Made by a program: the position numbers and the translations under genes | Notes under the pieces: model-generated | The model's database searches: none | Seen by the model: only the letters and a program-made list of their open reading frames with translations | Told to the model about the DNA's origin: nothing | Assembly (NCBI GenBank): GCA_020628095.1 | Contig: JAHDFP010000006.1 | Location: 103,025-167,024, forward strand | Source: Saprospiraceae bacterium | Lineage (GTDB): Bacteria > Bacteroidota > Bacteroidia > Chitinophagales > Saprospiraceae | DNA: 64,000 nucleotides | Reading direction: 5' to 3' | Shown: positions 9,126-18,863 of the stretch, piece after piece | Layout of the letters: each line of letters starts with the position of its first letter | Numbering within the stretch: position 1 is the first letter of the stretch

Positions 9126-10141
9126 TAAGGATTTTATTTTGTATTTTATTTTCTACCGCGCTCACGGCTCAGTCATGGGAGGGTCCCAGGGTAAGTGGGA
9201 TGACACTAATTGCACCCCCAGATGAATTTGCTGAGGACCCCTTTCCTCCATTAGTAGAAAATAACGTGAAGTGGATAGGCGTCGTGCCTTACAGTTTTAT
9301 CAGAAGAGGGGATGCCAAGGTGCAGTTCGGTAATGCCAATCACCAATGGTGGGGCGAGACGCCAGAAGGAGTGAAAGAAACCATAAGACTGGCTAAAATC
9401 CATAACCTCAACATTATGCTCAAGCCACAGGTGTGGATACAAGGTTCTTGGGTAGGTGAGATGGATTATGAGACTGAGGAAGAATGGGCTATCTGGGAAA
9501 ATTCTTATAGAGAATATATTTTGGCCTTCGCTAAAATTGCACAAGAGAATGAAGTGGAGATATTTTGTATTGGAACAGAATTCAAGATTGCTGCTCTTGA
9601 GAGAGAGGGTTATTGGAGATCGCTGATACGCGAGGTCAGAGATGTATACTGCGGTAGTCTTACTTATTGTTCTAATTGGGATCATTATGATAAGATTCCT
9701 TTTTGGAAGGAACTAGATATGATAGGAATCAGTGCTTATTTTCCTCTCACAGAAAAGAAGACACCTACGGTCAAAGAGTTAGTGAAATTATGGAAGCCTG
9801 TCAAGCAAAAATTGGAAAAGTTCAGTGAGAAAAATAAAAAGCCTATACTCTTCGCAGAATATGGTTACTTATCTATAGATGGTTGCGCAGGAAAGACCTG
9901 GGAGCTGGAACAGGTCAGAACGGTAACTCCTGTTAATGAGCAGGCACAGGCTAACGCACTGGAGGCATTATATACTACTTTTTACCAGCAAGATTTTTGG
10001 GCTGGATGTGTTATGTGGAAATGGTGGGACTGGGTCAAAGAGAATAATGATTATATGCAACGTGAGTATACGCCCAGATGGAAAAAGGGGGAAATTGTAT
10101 TAAGAGATTGGTATGCAAAATTAAATAACAAGATAGAGTAG
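9122..10141 (+). CDS. Secreted glycoside hydrolase family 113-like protein
   Basis: A 339-aa protein with a short signal peptide (MIRILFCILFSTALTAQ) and a TIM-barrel of the GH113 (beta-mannanase-like) type. Candidate catalytic residues are the acid/base Glu153 (CIGTEF, end of strand 4) and the nucleophile Glu246 (FAEYGY, strand 7); KPQVW and NWDHYDKIPFW are other family-like segments. Characterised GH113 enzymes cleave mannose-based glycans, but many relatives are untested, so the substrate is open. There is no T9SS tail; export to the periplasm is likely. ATG overlaps the previous stop by 4 nt. Confidence 0.8.
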   Translation: MIRILFCILFSTALTAQSWEGPRVSGMTLIAPPDEFAEDPFPPLVENNVKWIGVVPYSFIRRGDAKVQFGNANHQWWGETPEGVKETIRLAKIHNLNIMLKPQVWIQGSWVGEMDYETEEEWAIWENSYREYILAFAKIAQENEVEIFCIGTEFKIAALEREGYWRSLIREVRDVYCGSLTYCSNWDHYDKIPFWKELDMIGISAYFPLTEKKTPTVKELVKLWKPVKQKLEKFSEKNKKPILFAEYGYLSIDGCAGKTWELEQVRTVTPVNEQAQANALEALYTTFYQQDFWAGCVMWKWWDWVKENNDYMQREYTPRWKKGEIVLRDWYAKLNNKIE

Positions 10142-10176
10142 ACATTAAGTCTGAACAAGTTATAGATATAGTTCTC

Positions 10177-11064
10177 ATGCAGTCCAAGTTAGTAAAGTAC
10201 ATTTTCAGTTTATTAGGGCTTTTTCTTTTTCATGAAAGTATAGGTCAGATTCATGGGCTTGGCAGAGAAGCCTATGCTTTTGAAAGTAACTGTCCTATTA
10301 AATCTATTAATCTATATAGAAGCAAGAAGAGCCGAAATAATGTCAAAAAACTTGATTCCAAGTATAGAAAAAAGAAGATGTACTTATCTAGTACAGAATT
10401 TTATAATTCTAACGATCAGTTAGAATCGGACTTAATAATCGGTAAGGATGGACAAGAAATTGGTTCATCTATTTACGAATATGATAGCTGTAATAGATTG
10501 GTTAGGATAAAACGAAATCACGGACTTAGATTAGTAGACCAAAAAAGGAGCTATTCAGAGAATAAAATTATAATAGAACAAATAGAAGATGGAAAAGTCA
10601 TAGGTGTTAGTGAGCAGAACTTAAATGAGAAAGATCAGATTACTGACTGGATATTTATGAATCCGCAAAGAGATACAATAATGCAATATATGTACGAATA
10701 TGACGATAATGGAAATGAAATAGAATTCAGAAAAGTAGCAAGTGATAAAGAAAAAAATTATACTTATAAAAAATTCTACGATGAGGGAGGCAAAATGAGA
10801 AGAACCGAAACCTATGATGCTCACAACAAATTATCTGAGTCGATAACGTATGAGGAAGTGGCTAATGCTAATTATAAAGATACAGATTATGTTATGGTGC
10901 ATACTAAATTAAGACATAGCCTATATTCAAATGTCCTAAAGACATTCGAGACAGAGAGAATAGAATTTAGAGACAAGTATAATAACGCGATAAAAATTTA
11001 TACCAATCAAAGCTGCGGTATGAAAGGAAAATGGGAGATTATATATTTAGATATAGAGTATTAG
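10177..11064 (+). CDS. Secreted protein with YD/RHS-like repeats, function unknown
   Basis: A 295-aa protein with signal peptide (IFSLLGLFLFHESIGQ) and repeating units of the form YEYDSCNRLVRIKR, YEYDDNGNEIEFRKV, KFYDEGGKMRRTETYDAHNKL. These resemble the YD repeats of RHS/wall-associated proteins or the similar repeats of small Bacteroidota secreted proteins. No toxin tip or peptidase domain is visible, so it is not an obvious polymorphic toxin. Its stop codon overlaps the dapA stop on the other strand (shared TTAG at 11061-11064). Confidence 0.6.
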   Translation: MQSKLVKYIFSLLGLFLFHESIGQIHGLGREAYAFESNCPIKSINLYRSKKSRNNVKKLDSKYRKKKMYLSSTEFYNSNDQLESDLIIGKDGQEIGSSIYEYDSCNRLVRIKRNHGLRLVDQKRSYSENKIIIEQIEDGKVIGVSEQNLNEKDQITDWIFMNPQRDTIMQYMYEYDDNGNEIEFRKVASDKEKNYTYKKFYDEGGKMRRTETYDAHNKLSESITYEEVANANYKDTDYVMVHTKLRHSLYSNVLKTFETERIEFRDKYNNAIKIYTNQSCGMKGKWEIIYLDIEY

Positions 11065-11978
11065 TGAAAAGTGGATACATTCAATTGCGTTTTTCCCGTT
11101 ATATCCAATAGACAATCTTTCAACTCTTTATAATTACTCTCAGACATAGTATGCAAAGGTAGTCTGACATGATTCTCGCAGAATCCGAGTATCTGCATCG
11201 CGGATTTGATGCCGACGGGGTTGCCTTCTATGTAGAGCCACTTATGCAGATCGTAGGTATCAAAATTTCTTTTTCTTGCATTGGCGAGATCCCCTGATTT
11301 ACAATAATTAGTCATTTCTGAGAAGAAAGCGGGAAAGGCATTAGCTATGACGGATATAACACCGTCACCACCTGCCGCTATCATAGGTAATGTCACTTCG
11401 TCATCACCCGAAGTGACAATGAAATGATCTGGTTTATTTTTGATTATACGAGTGGCTTGGATTAAGTCTCCAGAGGCCTCTTTGATACCGACGAATTTAT
11501 CGCTGCTCTTGGCAAGTCTTATGACTGTATCCCATTCTATATTGGATTTAGTCCGTCCAGGGACATTATATATCATGATAGGAACAGGACTGACTTCAGC
11601 TAATGCCATGTAGTGACTAGATATGCCTTCTTGATTGGGTTTGACATAGGCTGGGCTGGAGGATAAGATTCCATCTATGTTTTCAAAGTTGTAACCTTGA
11701 ATTTTTTCTACCAATTCTCGAGTATTATTACCTCCAAAATTTCCAGCGAGAATTGGCTTACGACTGTTATTTATTTTGATGACATGATCAAGGCATTGTC
11801 TGGCCTCTATTTCATTAAGTGTAGCGGTTTCTCCAGTAGAACCTAATGGAACGAGAAAGTCTATGTCTTTATCTATAACGTATTCTATGATCTTAGTATA
11901 AGCCTCGAAATCTATACTAAGATCGGATTTGAATGGTGTGATCAGGGCAACACCTGTACCGATAAATTTTTGATTCAT
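11061..11978 (-). CDS. dapA: 4-hydroxy-tetrahydrodipicolinate synthase
   Basis: A 305-aa aldolase-fold enzyme that condenses pyruvate with aspartate semialdehyde, the first committed step toward diaminopimelate and lysine. The Schiff-base Lys166 ([10 protein letters not shown]), the Tyr motif MIYNVPGRT and the GSTGE motif ([11 protein letters not shown]) are present. The ATG at 11978 is chosen: it overlaps the accA stop (ATGA) and begins with [16 protein letters not shown] as in the family, whereas an upstream ATG at 12014 would add 12 residues inside accA. Translational coupling to accA is likely. Confidence 0.96.
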   Translation of the reverse strand: MNQKFIGTGVALITPFKSDLSIDFEAYTKIIEYVIDKDIDFLVPLGSTGETATLNEIEARQCLDHVIKINNSRKPILAGNFGGNNTRELVEKIQGYNFENIDGILSSSPAYVKPNQEGISSHYMALAEVSPVPIMIYNVPGRTKSNIEWDTVIRLAKSSDKFVGIKEASGDLIQATRIIKNKPDHFIVTSGDDEVTLPMIAAGGDGVISVIANAFPAFFSEMTNYCKSGDLANARKRNFDTYDLHKWLYIEGNPVGIKSAMQILGFCENHVRLPLHTMSESNYKELKDCLLDITGKTQLNVSTFH

Positions 11979-12937
11979 TCTGCAGCAGCGGTTTGATATA
12001 CACCCATTTTGCAATATTTTTTGATACGCTGATCTATTCTACGTTGCGGTGTAAGTTCCATTAGGGTGGCTACCTCTTTTTTGATATGGGACTTTAGGAT
12101 TTTGGCCATTTTTTCTGGATCATTATGAGCACCACCGAGTGGCTCTTTTATTACATCATCTATTAGACCAAATTCTAACATGTGGTCTGCTGTGAGTTTG
12201 AGGGACTCTGCGGCTTCCTCTTTATGATCCCAACTTCTCCAGAGTATAGACGAGCATGACTCAGGTGAGATGACAGAGTACCAGGTGTTTTCGAGCATAT
12301 AGACTCTATCACCAAGTCCAATTCCTAAGGCACCTCCTGAGGCACCTTCTCCTATGATGTAGCACACTATCGGCACTCTGAGTTGCGCCATCTCCAAGAG
12401 ATTTTTAGCAATAGCTTCTGCTTGACCTCTTTCTTCTGCCTCTAGCCCTGGATATGCACCAGGTGTATCAATGAGGCATACCACGGGATAATTAAATTTT
12501 TCCGCCAGCTTCATTAATCGGAGAGCTTTCCTATATCCCTCGGGATTGGCCATACCAAAGTTTCTATACTGACGCATTTTGGTATTGACCCCTTTCTGAT
12601 GACCAATAACGACTAGCGTTTGACCATTGATACGACCTATACCACCGACAATGGCCTTGTCATCTCCATAAGTTCTGTCACCATGTAATTCGACGAATTT
12701 CTTAAACATGGTTTCTATATAATAAAGGGAATAAGGTCTCTCTGGATGTCGGGATAATTGGACCTTTTGCCAGCCAGATAGATTAGAATATATTTCTTTT
12801 TGCTTGGTTTTTATTTTGCTTTCTAGCTCCTTGACCTTATCAGTAACATCTATGTCACCTTCAGATTCTATCTGCCTGATTTTTTCTAATTGCTCATACA
12901 GCTTCTCTAAAGGCCGTTCAAATTCTAAGAAAACCAT
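11975..12937 (-). CDS. accA: Acetyl-CoA carboxylase carboxyltransferase subunit alpha
   Basis: A 320-aa subunit that, with AccD, moves the carboxyl group from biotin to acetyl-CoA to make malonyl-CoA. The family segments are clear: the N-terminal helical part with [31 protein letters not shown], the crotonase-fold core [20 protein letters not shown] and [11 protein letters not shown]. Length is normal. It is the first gene of the accA-dapA pair; 268 nt of AT-rich DNA upstream holds no other gene that I can support. Confidence 0.97.
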   Translation of the reverse strand: MVFLEFERPLEKLYEQLEKIRQIESEGDIDVTDKVKELESKIKTKQKEIYSNLSGWQKVQLSRHPERPYSLYYIETMFKKFVELHGDRTYGDDKAIVGGIGRINGQTLVVIGHQKGVNTKMRQYRNFGMANPEGYRKALRLMKLAEKFNYPVVCLIDTPGAYPGLEAEERGQAEAIAKNLLEMAQLRVPIVCYIIGEGASGGALGIGLGDRVYMLENTWYSVISPESCSSILWRSWDHKEEAAESLKLTADHMLEFGLIDDVIKEPLGGAHNDPEKMAKILKSHIKKEVATLMELTPQRRIDQRIKKYCKMGVYQTAAAE

Positions 12938-13205
12938 AAAGTACCGAGGTTAGTCATGCCGAAGTTAATAATTAGCGTAATTAAGAATAGAGAATAAGGG
13001 AAAATGTTAATAAAAAATATTTCGAGCTTGGGTATTATAGGTAGGAATTGTGCTTTATGTGGAAAAAATTGAGATTCGTTGAAAATTATAGTCAGAATCC
13101 GTCTCAATTATTGAAAACGTATGGTTTTTCCTAAAACTCACCAATTAATTTTAAATCATTATTTTAGATAATAGACAGTACGTAATAACCAACCTAAGTC
13201 TAATT

Positions 13206-16200
13206 ATGATGAACAAATTCCTTATTGCCTTTCTCTTTTTATTGAATAGTACATTTATTTTTTCTCAGCATGATCTTAATTCGGAGGTTTCCCCGCTTTC
13301 CTCTGTGGAGCTACTAGAGTTACCTTCTCTGGATAATAACTCCCTTAAGTCTTTGCATCCTAACCAAAAAGGGCAGGCCTTACGCTTTGCGGAAGGACGA
13401 GAGGTTAACGTAGTACCATCGCTTACGGGCAACTGGGAATACACTAAGAGCGACAAAGCCGTATGGCGCCAGAGGATAAAATCTCCAAATGCACATACTT
13501 TGAATCTCGGTTTTACCAAGTTTCATCTGCCAGAATCTGCTGTGTTATTCTTATATAATCCTAACCAAACATCTATTATCGGCCCACTGACTAAAGCGGA
13601 TAATGACGATCATCACCAATACTGGACGCCTATGATCGACGGTGACGAAGTGGTGATAGAGCTACAAGTGGATATAGAAAGAAAGGATAAGGTCAGACTA
13701 CAATTATCTAAAGTCAATCATGATTTTCTTGATATAAGAAAGTCTTTATCTGGAAGTTGTAATCTGGATGTTGTCTGCGGAGAAGATGATGGATGGGGCA
13801 TCGTGGATAATTATCGGGACATTATTTCTTCCGTGGGTGCCTATACCATAGGTGGTATAGATGCATGTTCGGGCGCATTGATTAATAATACGCGCAGAGA
13901 TTGTACACCATACTTTTTGACAGCCGATCATTGCGGTATAAGTAACTCTAATAGTCCAAGTGTCGTAGTATACTGGAATTATCAGAACTCGATATGTAGG
14001 CAGCCTAATTCTTCTGAGTCAGGAGGACTAGGTGATGGCCTGAGAGACCAGTTTAATTCGGGCAGTCGTCTCAGGGCAACGGTAAATTTTCGAGAAGGTT
14101 CCGATTTTACTCTTATAGAATTGGATGATGAGTTAGATTCAGAAAATACTCTTTTTTTGGCAGGATGGGACAGGTCTGGTTTGTTAGGAGATACATCTAT
14201 TTGTATACATCATCCTGGAGTTGAGGAGAAGAGAATCAGCTTTGATTTTGATGAATTATCTAGAGCAGTAGGACAAGAAGCGTCGAGGTTTTTGCGTGTA
14301 AATAATTGGGAAATTGGCACAACAGAGGGAGGCTCATCAGGTTCCCCTTTATTCAATGCCAATAAGCAGATTATCGGTCAGTTATTTGGCGGACTTGCTT
14401 CTTGCAGCAATAATTCTATAGACGACTATGGTGCTTTGGCTTATTCTTGGGATAATTTTAGTGATCCATCTCAAAGTCTAAGTAGTTGGCTAGATCCAGA
14501 CGGTATTGGAAATATAGCTATAGATGGAATGAGTTGTTCCTTTACAATAGATTTGAGTGTGGAGAACTTAGAACTATGCTCTAATGACCAAGAAGATATA
14601 CTTATCGATATAAGATCAGGTGAGTTTTTTGATAACCTTGTAACATATACTATAGAGAATATTCCAGAAGGTATAGATGCGGAATTGAGATTCGAAGTAG
14701 GAGATCCAGACCAAACTAATAGTCTGACTCTATCTAACTATGAAAATCTAACGGACTCTACATATATAATCAATGTAATAGTCTCTGACGGTAGCAATGA
14801 GGCAACTCAAGAACTTGCACTAAGAGTATATGGGAATGTACCTGATGTTCCTGATCTCATATCTCCAGTCAATGGTACAACCAATACAGCAATTAATCTA
14901 ACACTCAGAACAGAACCTCAAAACTCGACTCAAGAGTACACTTTCCAACTTTCAACACTTCCCAATTTTTCAGATATTACCTCCGAGACAACTTCTAGCA
15001 CGGAATGGACTCCTAATTCTTTGAATCCAAGAACAGAATATTTCTGGAGAGTTGAAGCCAGTAATCCATGCGGAGAATCTGATTGGTCTGAGGTCTATAG
15101 CTTTTTTACTTCGGATATATTTTGTACCAATGTGTCTGCAAAGGATTTGCCTTTGACGATTACTGATACTGCACCTAATACCGTGACTTCCACTATAGAT
15201 TTGCCCTATCCTGTAACAGTGTCAGATGTCAATATAACGCAGGTACAGGGACTTCATGATTTTATGGAAGATTTAGATTGTCGATTAGAGCATAATGGCG
15301 AAAGTGTGACTTTGTTCGCTAATATCTGCTTTGATAATGATGATTTTGATATTGGGTTTGATGACAGCTCAATGACATCTATACCATGTCCACCTACGGA
15401 TGGCAACATTCACCAGCCATTAGGTCCGCTATCTACTTTTAACGGAATGTCAATGCACGGCGTGTGGAATATGGTAATAGAGGATTCTCAATTTATTGAT
15501 GGCGGAGAGTTTCAGTCGTGGTCTATGGAGTTATGTTATAGTGGAACCATGTCACCTATCATAATACCGAGTGATCACGATGTTATACTATGTGATTCTG
15601 GTGCCAGTATTTATTCTCATTATTTGCCAGGAGAGGATAATAGATTAAACATAGTTGACTCAAGAGGTAACAACATAGACTTCTCTATAGAGAGTGATAA
15701 TAGTATAGAAGATTTTGTCAATATAATTATAGAGGAAAGATTAGATCCACGGGACGGTCCTTTGACATTGAGCCTTATTGATCAAAATAATGATATACAA
15801 TTTTCAACTCAAGTATATCTGATCTCTTGTAGTAGCAATACGACCCCACCGATCATTAATATTGGTGATACGACATTAGACTTTATAGAATGTGACATAA
15901 GTAACAACCCTATAGAAGCTCAACAAAAAATAGATGAATTAATCAATGATCCTAATTCTGTAACGGTATTTTGTGATCCCGTGGATAATTACAGATGGGT
16001 TCAGGTACCGGACCCTTTGCCATCATCACCTAATATAGTCAATGGACCATGTGATATGGCCTATGATGTACTGCTATCCTTAATAGATGCTTGTGGTAAT
16101 ACGGATGGGTCAAGTGTAATTGTCACTGTACCTGTTAGAGATACCGAGGGCCCTTCTGTATTGGATGGATACCCAATAGATCAGCAATATGATTGTGTTT

Positions 16201-18845
16201 CTGATGTACCACCAGCACAAGCTGTTTTAGAAGATGCTTGTTCGGGACGATTAATAGGTGGAGTTGATTTTCAGATTATAGAAGATCTGTCTGGTGTCAA
16301 TTGTGAGTCTGATGGCGTTATAATCCGTGAGTATTATTTTGAGGATCCTTGTGGTAATGTGGAGAATAATATCGCTTCACTACCTTTCGTCCAAACTATT
16401 ACCTTAGCATCTAACGATTTAGTCTGGTTAGATCAAGCCAAACTACCTGATGGCATTAGTTTAGAGCTTTCAGAATTAGCGTGTTCGCAGGAGTACTGTT
16501 TCCAAGAAGTATGGGTAGAAGATAATACTGATCCTAACTCGATGACATTTCCTTTTGCTAAGGATCTTGTTTGGGGTGTCGATTATGGATATACTAATGG
16601 AGGTTGTAGTGGTGAGCCATTAGAGGTAACAATGGATGTAGGACCTTGCATTTTTCCTGGTGGTGACGGTAATCTAATTGCTGTAACCTATACTGTACAG
16701 AATCCATGTGGAGAAGATTTAACACACGAATTTTTAATTGATATTTCTTGTGGAGGCTGTGGTAATTATGATGGAGATAGATGTGATTTTTGTGAGGAAG
16801 GAGGTCCTGGATCCAGATGCTATACCTGTGATCTAAACTCGATTGATGTAGCATCATGTACTCCACCATGGGATGGCAATAGTGGCCAGCTTGGTCAACC
16901 TAATCCTTTATGTGGTGGACAAGGCGTACCACATAATATGTCATGGTATTCATTCATGGCAGGATCTCCTAGTTTGACTGTGACAATCATACCAGTAGAT
17001 TGTATTATGGGAAATGGAGCCATCGGTATTCAGGCGGGAGTTTATAGTGAGTGCGGCGGCGATTGTATCGCAGGTGATGCTTCTTGCACTGGAGGACTGG
17101 ACATTAAAATTTTCACATTAGAAACTCTTGTTGTTGGTAACATCTATTACATTTTTGTTGACGGGTGTAACGGGGCAGAATGTGCTGTAGATATAACTTT
17201 CGATGGACAATCAGCTTATGAACTTCCTGGCATTGCTCAGGTCATCGTAGAAGAACAGGGTTCTGCTACTTCATCCGTTTATTGTGCTGGACAAAGTTTA
17301 CGGTTCAATGTATTACACGATGGAAGTTCAAATACAGCATTTGGAGATGGTCATAATTCCCCAGGTGATACATATGATGATGAGGCAGATATATGTTTTA
17401 ACTGGTCTTTTGATCCACCTATAGATGGAGTGTCGGAGGTAAATTACAGTATGGTGCAAGAAGGTGGATTTGCGACGCCTTTGTTGACCTTGCCAGATGT
17501 AGATCAGGAAACAGAGTATGAGATATGTATAGAGGAAGTGTATGGACCATGCGATGCAGTATGTTCTAACGCATCGATAACGGGCGACCGGTGTATAGAA
17601 ATTATTGTTGTGCCATTTTCAGATGAAGATTTACCTGAGATCATAGGTCCAAGAGAAATATGTGATGACGCTCTGGATAATGTCCAGTATACAGTTTTAC
17701 CATCGAATCAGGATGACAATTATGATTGGTCTGTAGAGGAGACAGGGGCAGTAATAATTAACAGTAATGCAGAGAACACCTCCGTTGTCTTAGATCTTAG
17801 TGATCATGACTTCTCTAAGTGTATTCCTATCTCAGGTGATATAGAATGTGGGCAAGTCTCTTTAGAGTTATGTCTAAGTAGAGGGAGCAATTCGCTCCAG
17901 TCATTAGAAGAAACCTTATGTGAAGGGGAATCTATAGAAATTAATGGAAACATCTACGACCAAACTAACCCACAAGGAAGAGAAGTATTACCTGCGAGTA
18001 ATGGCTGCGACAGTATCATTAATGTAAATATAGATTTTCTGAGAACGGCAGAATTCGATATAAACGAAACACTGTGTTCTGATGATTCTATCATAATAAA
18101 TGGACAAGTATATAACGAAGAAAATCCGCAAGGCATAGAAATACTACAGTCGAGTAACGGTTGTGACAGTATAATAAATGTCAATTTGGAATTTCAGAAT
18201 ACCATAGAAGTAGATTTCAATCCGACCTTATGTCCTGGGGAATCAATAGAGGTTAATGGAACTGTATATGATGCAAATAATCCTCAGGGTAGAGAAACTA
18301 CAATTTCCGCCAGCGGCTGTGATAGTATAATCAATGTATCATTGATGTATGTCGAAGATTACGAATTTAATCTGAATTGTACTTCTGGACCAAACAGTAT
18401 AACATTTGATTGGCAGTCTGATCAGTCCATAGAAGAATTGGAGATAACGTATACGATTAATGAGTTAGATGTTAGTATGGAGACACTATCATCAGATACG
18501 GAGAATTATAGTCTAGTCGGATTGAATCAAAACGATCAAGTAGAATTTGAAGTTGTCATTACAATGGATAATGGATGTACATTCCGTGAGAGCATTATGT
18601 GTATGGCTGGTTCCGTTTCTACAGACGACATAAGTAATAAAGGATATATGATTTATCCTAATCCTAGTTCTGATTACTTGAATGTGGTGGGTGCAGACAA
18701 TGCGGATATAGAAATATTGGATATAAGCAATAGAATAGTGCGTAAGACCAAAGCGACTGAATCACCTATAAATATCTCAGGACTAAATTCTGGTCTATAT
18801 CTGATTAGGATTGATAATAGTGTTATTCGCTTTGTAAAGATTTGA
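13206..18845 (+). CDS. Giant secreted trypsin-like protease with T9SS sorting domain
   Basis: A 1879-aa exported protein. Order: signal peptide (residues 1-20), pro-region, trypsin-fold domain like lysyl endopeptidases with triad His242 (TADHCG), Asp300 (GSDFTLIEL) and Ser378 (GGSSGSPLF), Ig-like and fibronectin III-like region (about 440-637), P-domain-like region (about 640-778), Cys-rich Ig/HYR-like stretches, a segment with WYSFMAGSPSLTVTI (about 1184-1338), three tandem GCDSIINV repeats (about 1568-1715) and a type A T9SS C-terminal domain (IYPNPSSDYL...GLYLIRID, from about 1812). It is expected to cross the outer membrane by T9SS and be anchored or released. ATG 13206 or the adjacent ATG at 13209 may start it. 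Confidence 0.9.
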   Translation: MMNKFLIAFLFLLNSTFIFSQHDLNSEVSPLSSVELLELPSLDNNSLKSLHPNQKGQALRFAEGREVNVVPSLTGNWEYTKSDKAVWRQRIKSPNAHTLNLGFTKFHLPESAVLFLYNPNQTSIIGPLTKADNDDHHQYWTPMIDGDEVVIELQVDIERKDKVRLQLSKVNHDFLDIRKSLSGSCNLDVVCGEDDGWGIVDNYRDIISSVGAYTIGGIDACSGALINNTRRDCTPYFLTADHCGISNSNSPSVVVYWNYQNSICRQPNSSESGGLGDGLRDQFNSGSRLRATVNFREGSDFTLIELDDELDSENTLFLAGWDRSGLLGDTSICIHHPGVEEKRISFDFDELSRAVGQEASRFLRVNNWEIGTTEGGSSGSPLFNANKQIIGQLFGGLASCSNNSIDDYGALAYSWDNFSDPSQSLSSWLDPDGIGNIAIDGMSCSFTIDLSVENLELCSNDQEDILIDIRSGEFFDNLVTYTIENIPEGIDAELRFEVGDPDQTNSLTLSNYENLTDSTYIINVIVSDGSNEATQELALRVYGNVPDVPDLISPVNGTTNTAINLTLRTEPQNSTQEYTFQLSTLPNFSDITSETTSSTEWTPNSLNPRTEYFWRVEASNPCGESDWSEVYSFFTSDIFCTNVSAKDLPLTITDTAPNTVTSTIDLPYPVTVSDVNITQVQGLHDFMEDLDCRLEHNGESVTLFANICFDNDDFDIGFDDSSMTSIPCPPTDGNIHQPLGPLSTFNGMSMHGVWNMVIEDSQFIDGGEFQSWSMELCYSGTMSPIIIPSDHDVILCDSGASIYSHYLPGEDNRLNIVDSRGNNIDFSIESDNSIEDFVNIIIEERLDPRDGPLTLSLIDQNNDIQFSTQVYLISCSSNTTPPIINIGDTTLDFIECDISNNPIEAQQKIDELINDPNSVTVFCDPVDNYRWVQVPDPLPSSPNIVNGPCDMAYDVLLSLIDACGNTDGSSVIVTVPVRDTEGPSVLDGYPIDQQYDCVSDVPPAQAVLEDACSGRLIGGVDFQIIEDLSGVNCESDGVIIREYYFEDPCGNVENNIASLPFVQTITLASNDLVWLDQAKLPDGISLELSELACSQEYCFQEVWVEDNTDPNSMTFPFAKDLVWGVDYGYTNGGCSGEPLEVTMDVGPCIFPGGDGNLIAVTYTVQNPCGEDLTHEFLIDISCGGCGNYDGDRCDFCEEGGPGSRCYTCDLNSIDVASCTPPWDGNSGQLGQPNPLCGGQGVPHNMSWYSFMAGSPSLTVTIIPVDCIMGNGAIGIQAGVYSECGGDCIAGDASCTGGLDIKIFTLETLVVGNIYYIFVDGCNGAECAVDITFDGQSAYELPGIAQVIVEEQGSATSSVYCAGQSLRFNVLHDGSSNTAFGDGHNSPGDTYDDEADICFNWSFDPPIDGVSEVNYSMVQEGGFATPLLTLPDVDQETEYEICIEEVYGPCDAVCSNASITGDRCIEIIVVPFSDEDLPEIIGPREICDDALDNVQYTVLPSNQDDNYDWSVEETGAVIINSNAENTSVVLDLSDHDFSKCIPISGDIECGQVSLELCLSRGSNSLQSLEETLCEGESIEINGNIYDQTNPQGREVLPASNGCDSIINVNIDFLRTAEFDINETLCSDDSIIINGQVYNEENPQGIEILQSSNGCDSIINVNLEFQNTIEVDFNPTLCPGESIEVNGTVYDANNPQGRETTISASGCDSIINVSLMYVEDYEFNLNCTSGPNSITFDWQSDQSIEELEITYTINELDVSMETLSSDTENYSLVGLNQNDQVEFEVVITMDNGCTFRESIMCMAGSVSTDDISNKGYMIYPNPSSDYLNVVGADNADIEILDISNRIVRKTKATESPINISGLNSGLYLIRIDNSVIRFVKI
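17905..18350 (+). repeat. Three tandem ~50-residue coding repeats
   Basis: Within the giant protease, three units of about 50 codons follow one another. Each has a Cys near the start (TLCEGESIEING, TLCSDDSIIING, TLCPGESIEVNG), a NPQG turn and ends with GCDSIINV. DNA of the units has diverged more than the protein, so these are old, selected repeats rather than a fresh duplication. They probably form stacked beta modules spacing the protease from its anchor. Confidence 0.85.
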
Positions 18846-18863
18846 TAGGCTCATTAGGAATAG

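Noticed and set aside
10177..11064. RHS toxin
   Set aside because: YD-like repeats are few, the protein is short and has no toxin tip or immunity gene next to it.
12925..13107. 60-aa minus-strand frame upstream of accA
   Set aside because: Overlaps the accA start, no domain or sensible start, AT-rich hydrophobic noise in an otherwise non-coding leader.
16594..16869. 91-aa minus-strand frame in the giant protease gene
   Set aside because: His/Leu/Gln-rich translation is the antisense shadow of a Gly/Cys/Asp-rich coding region.
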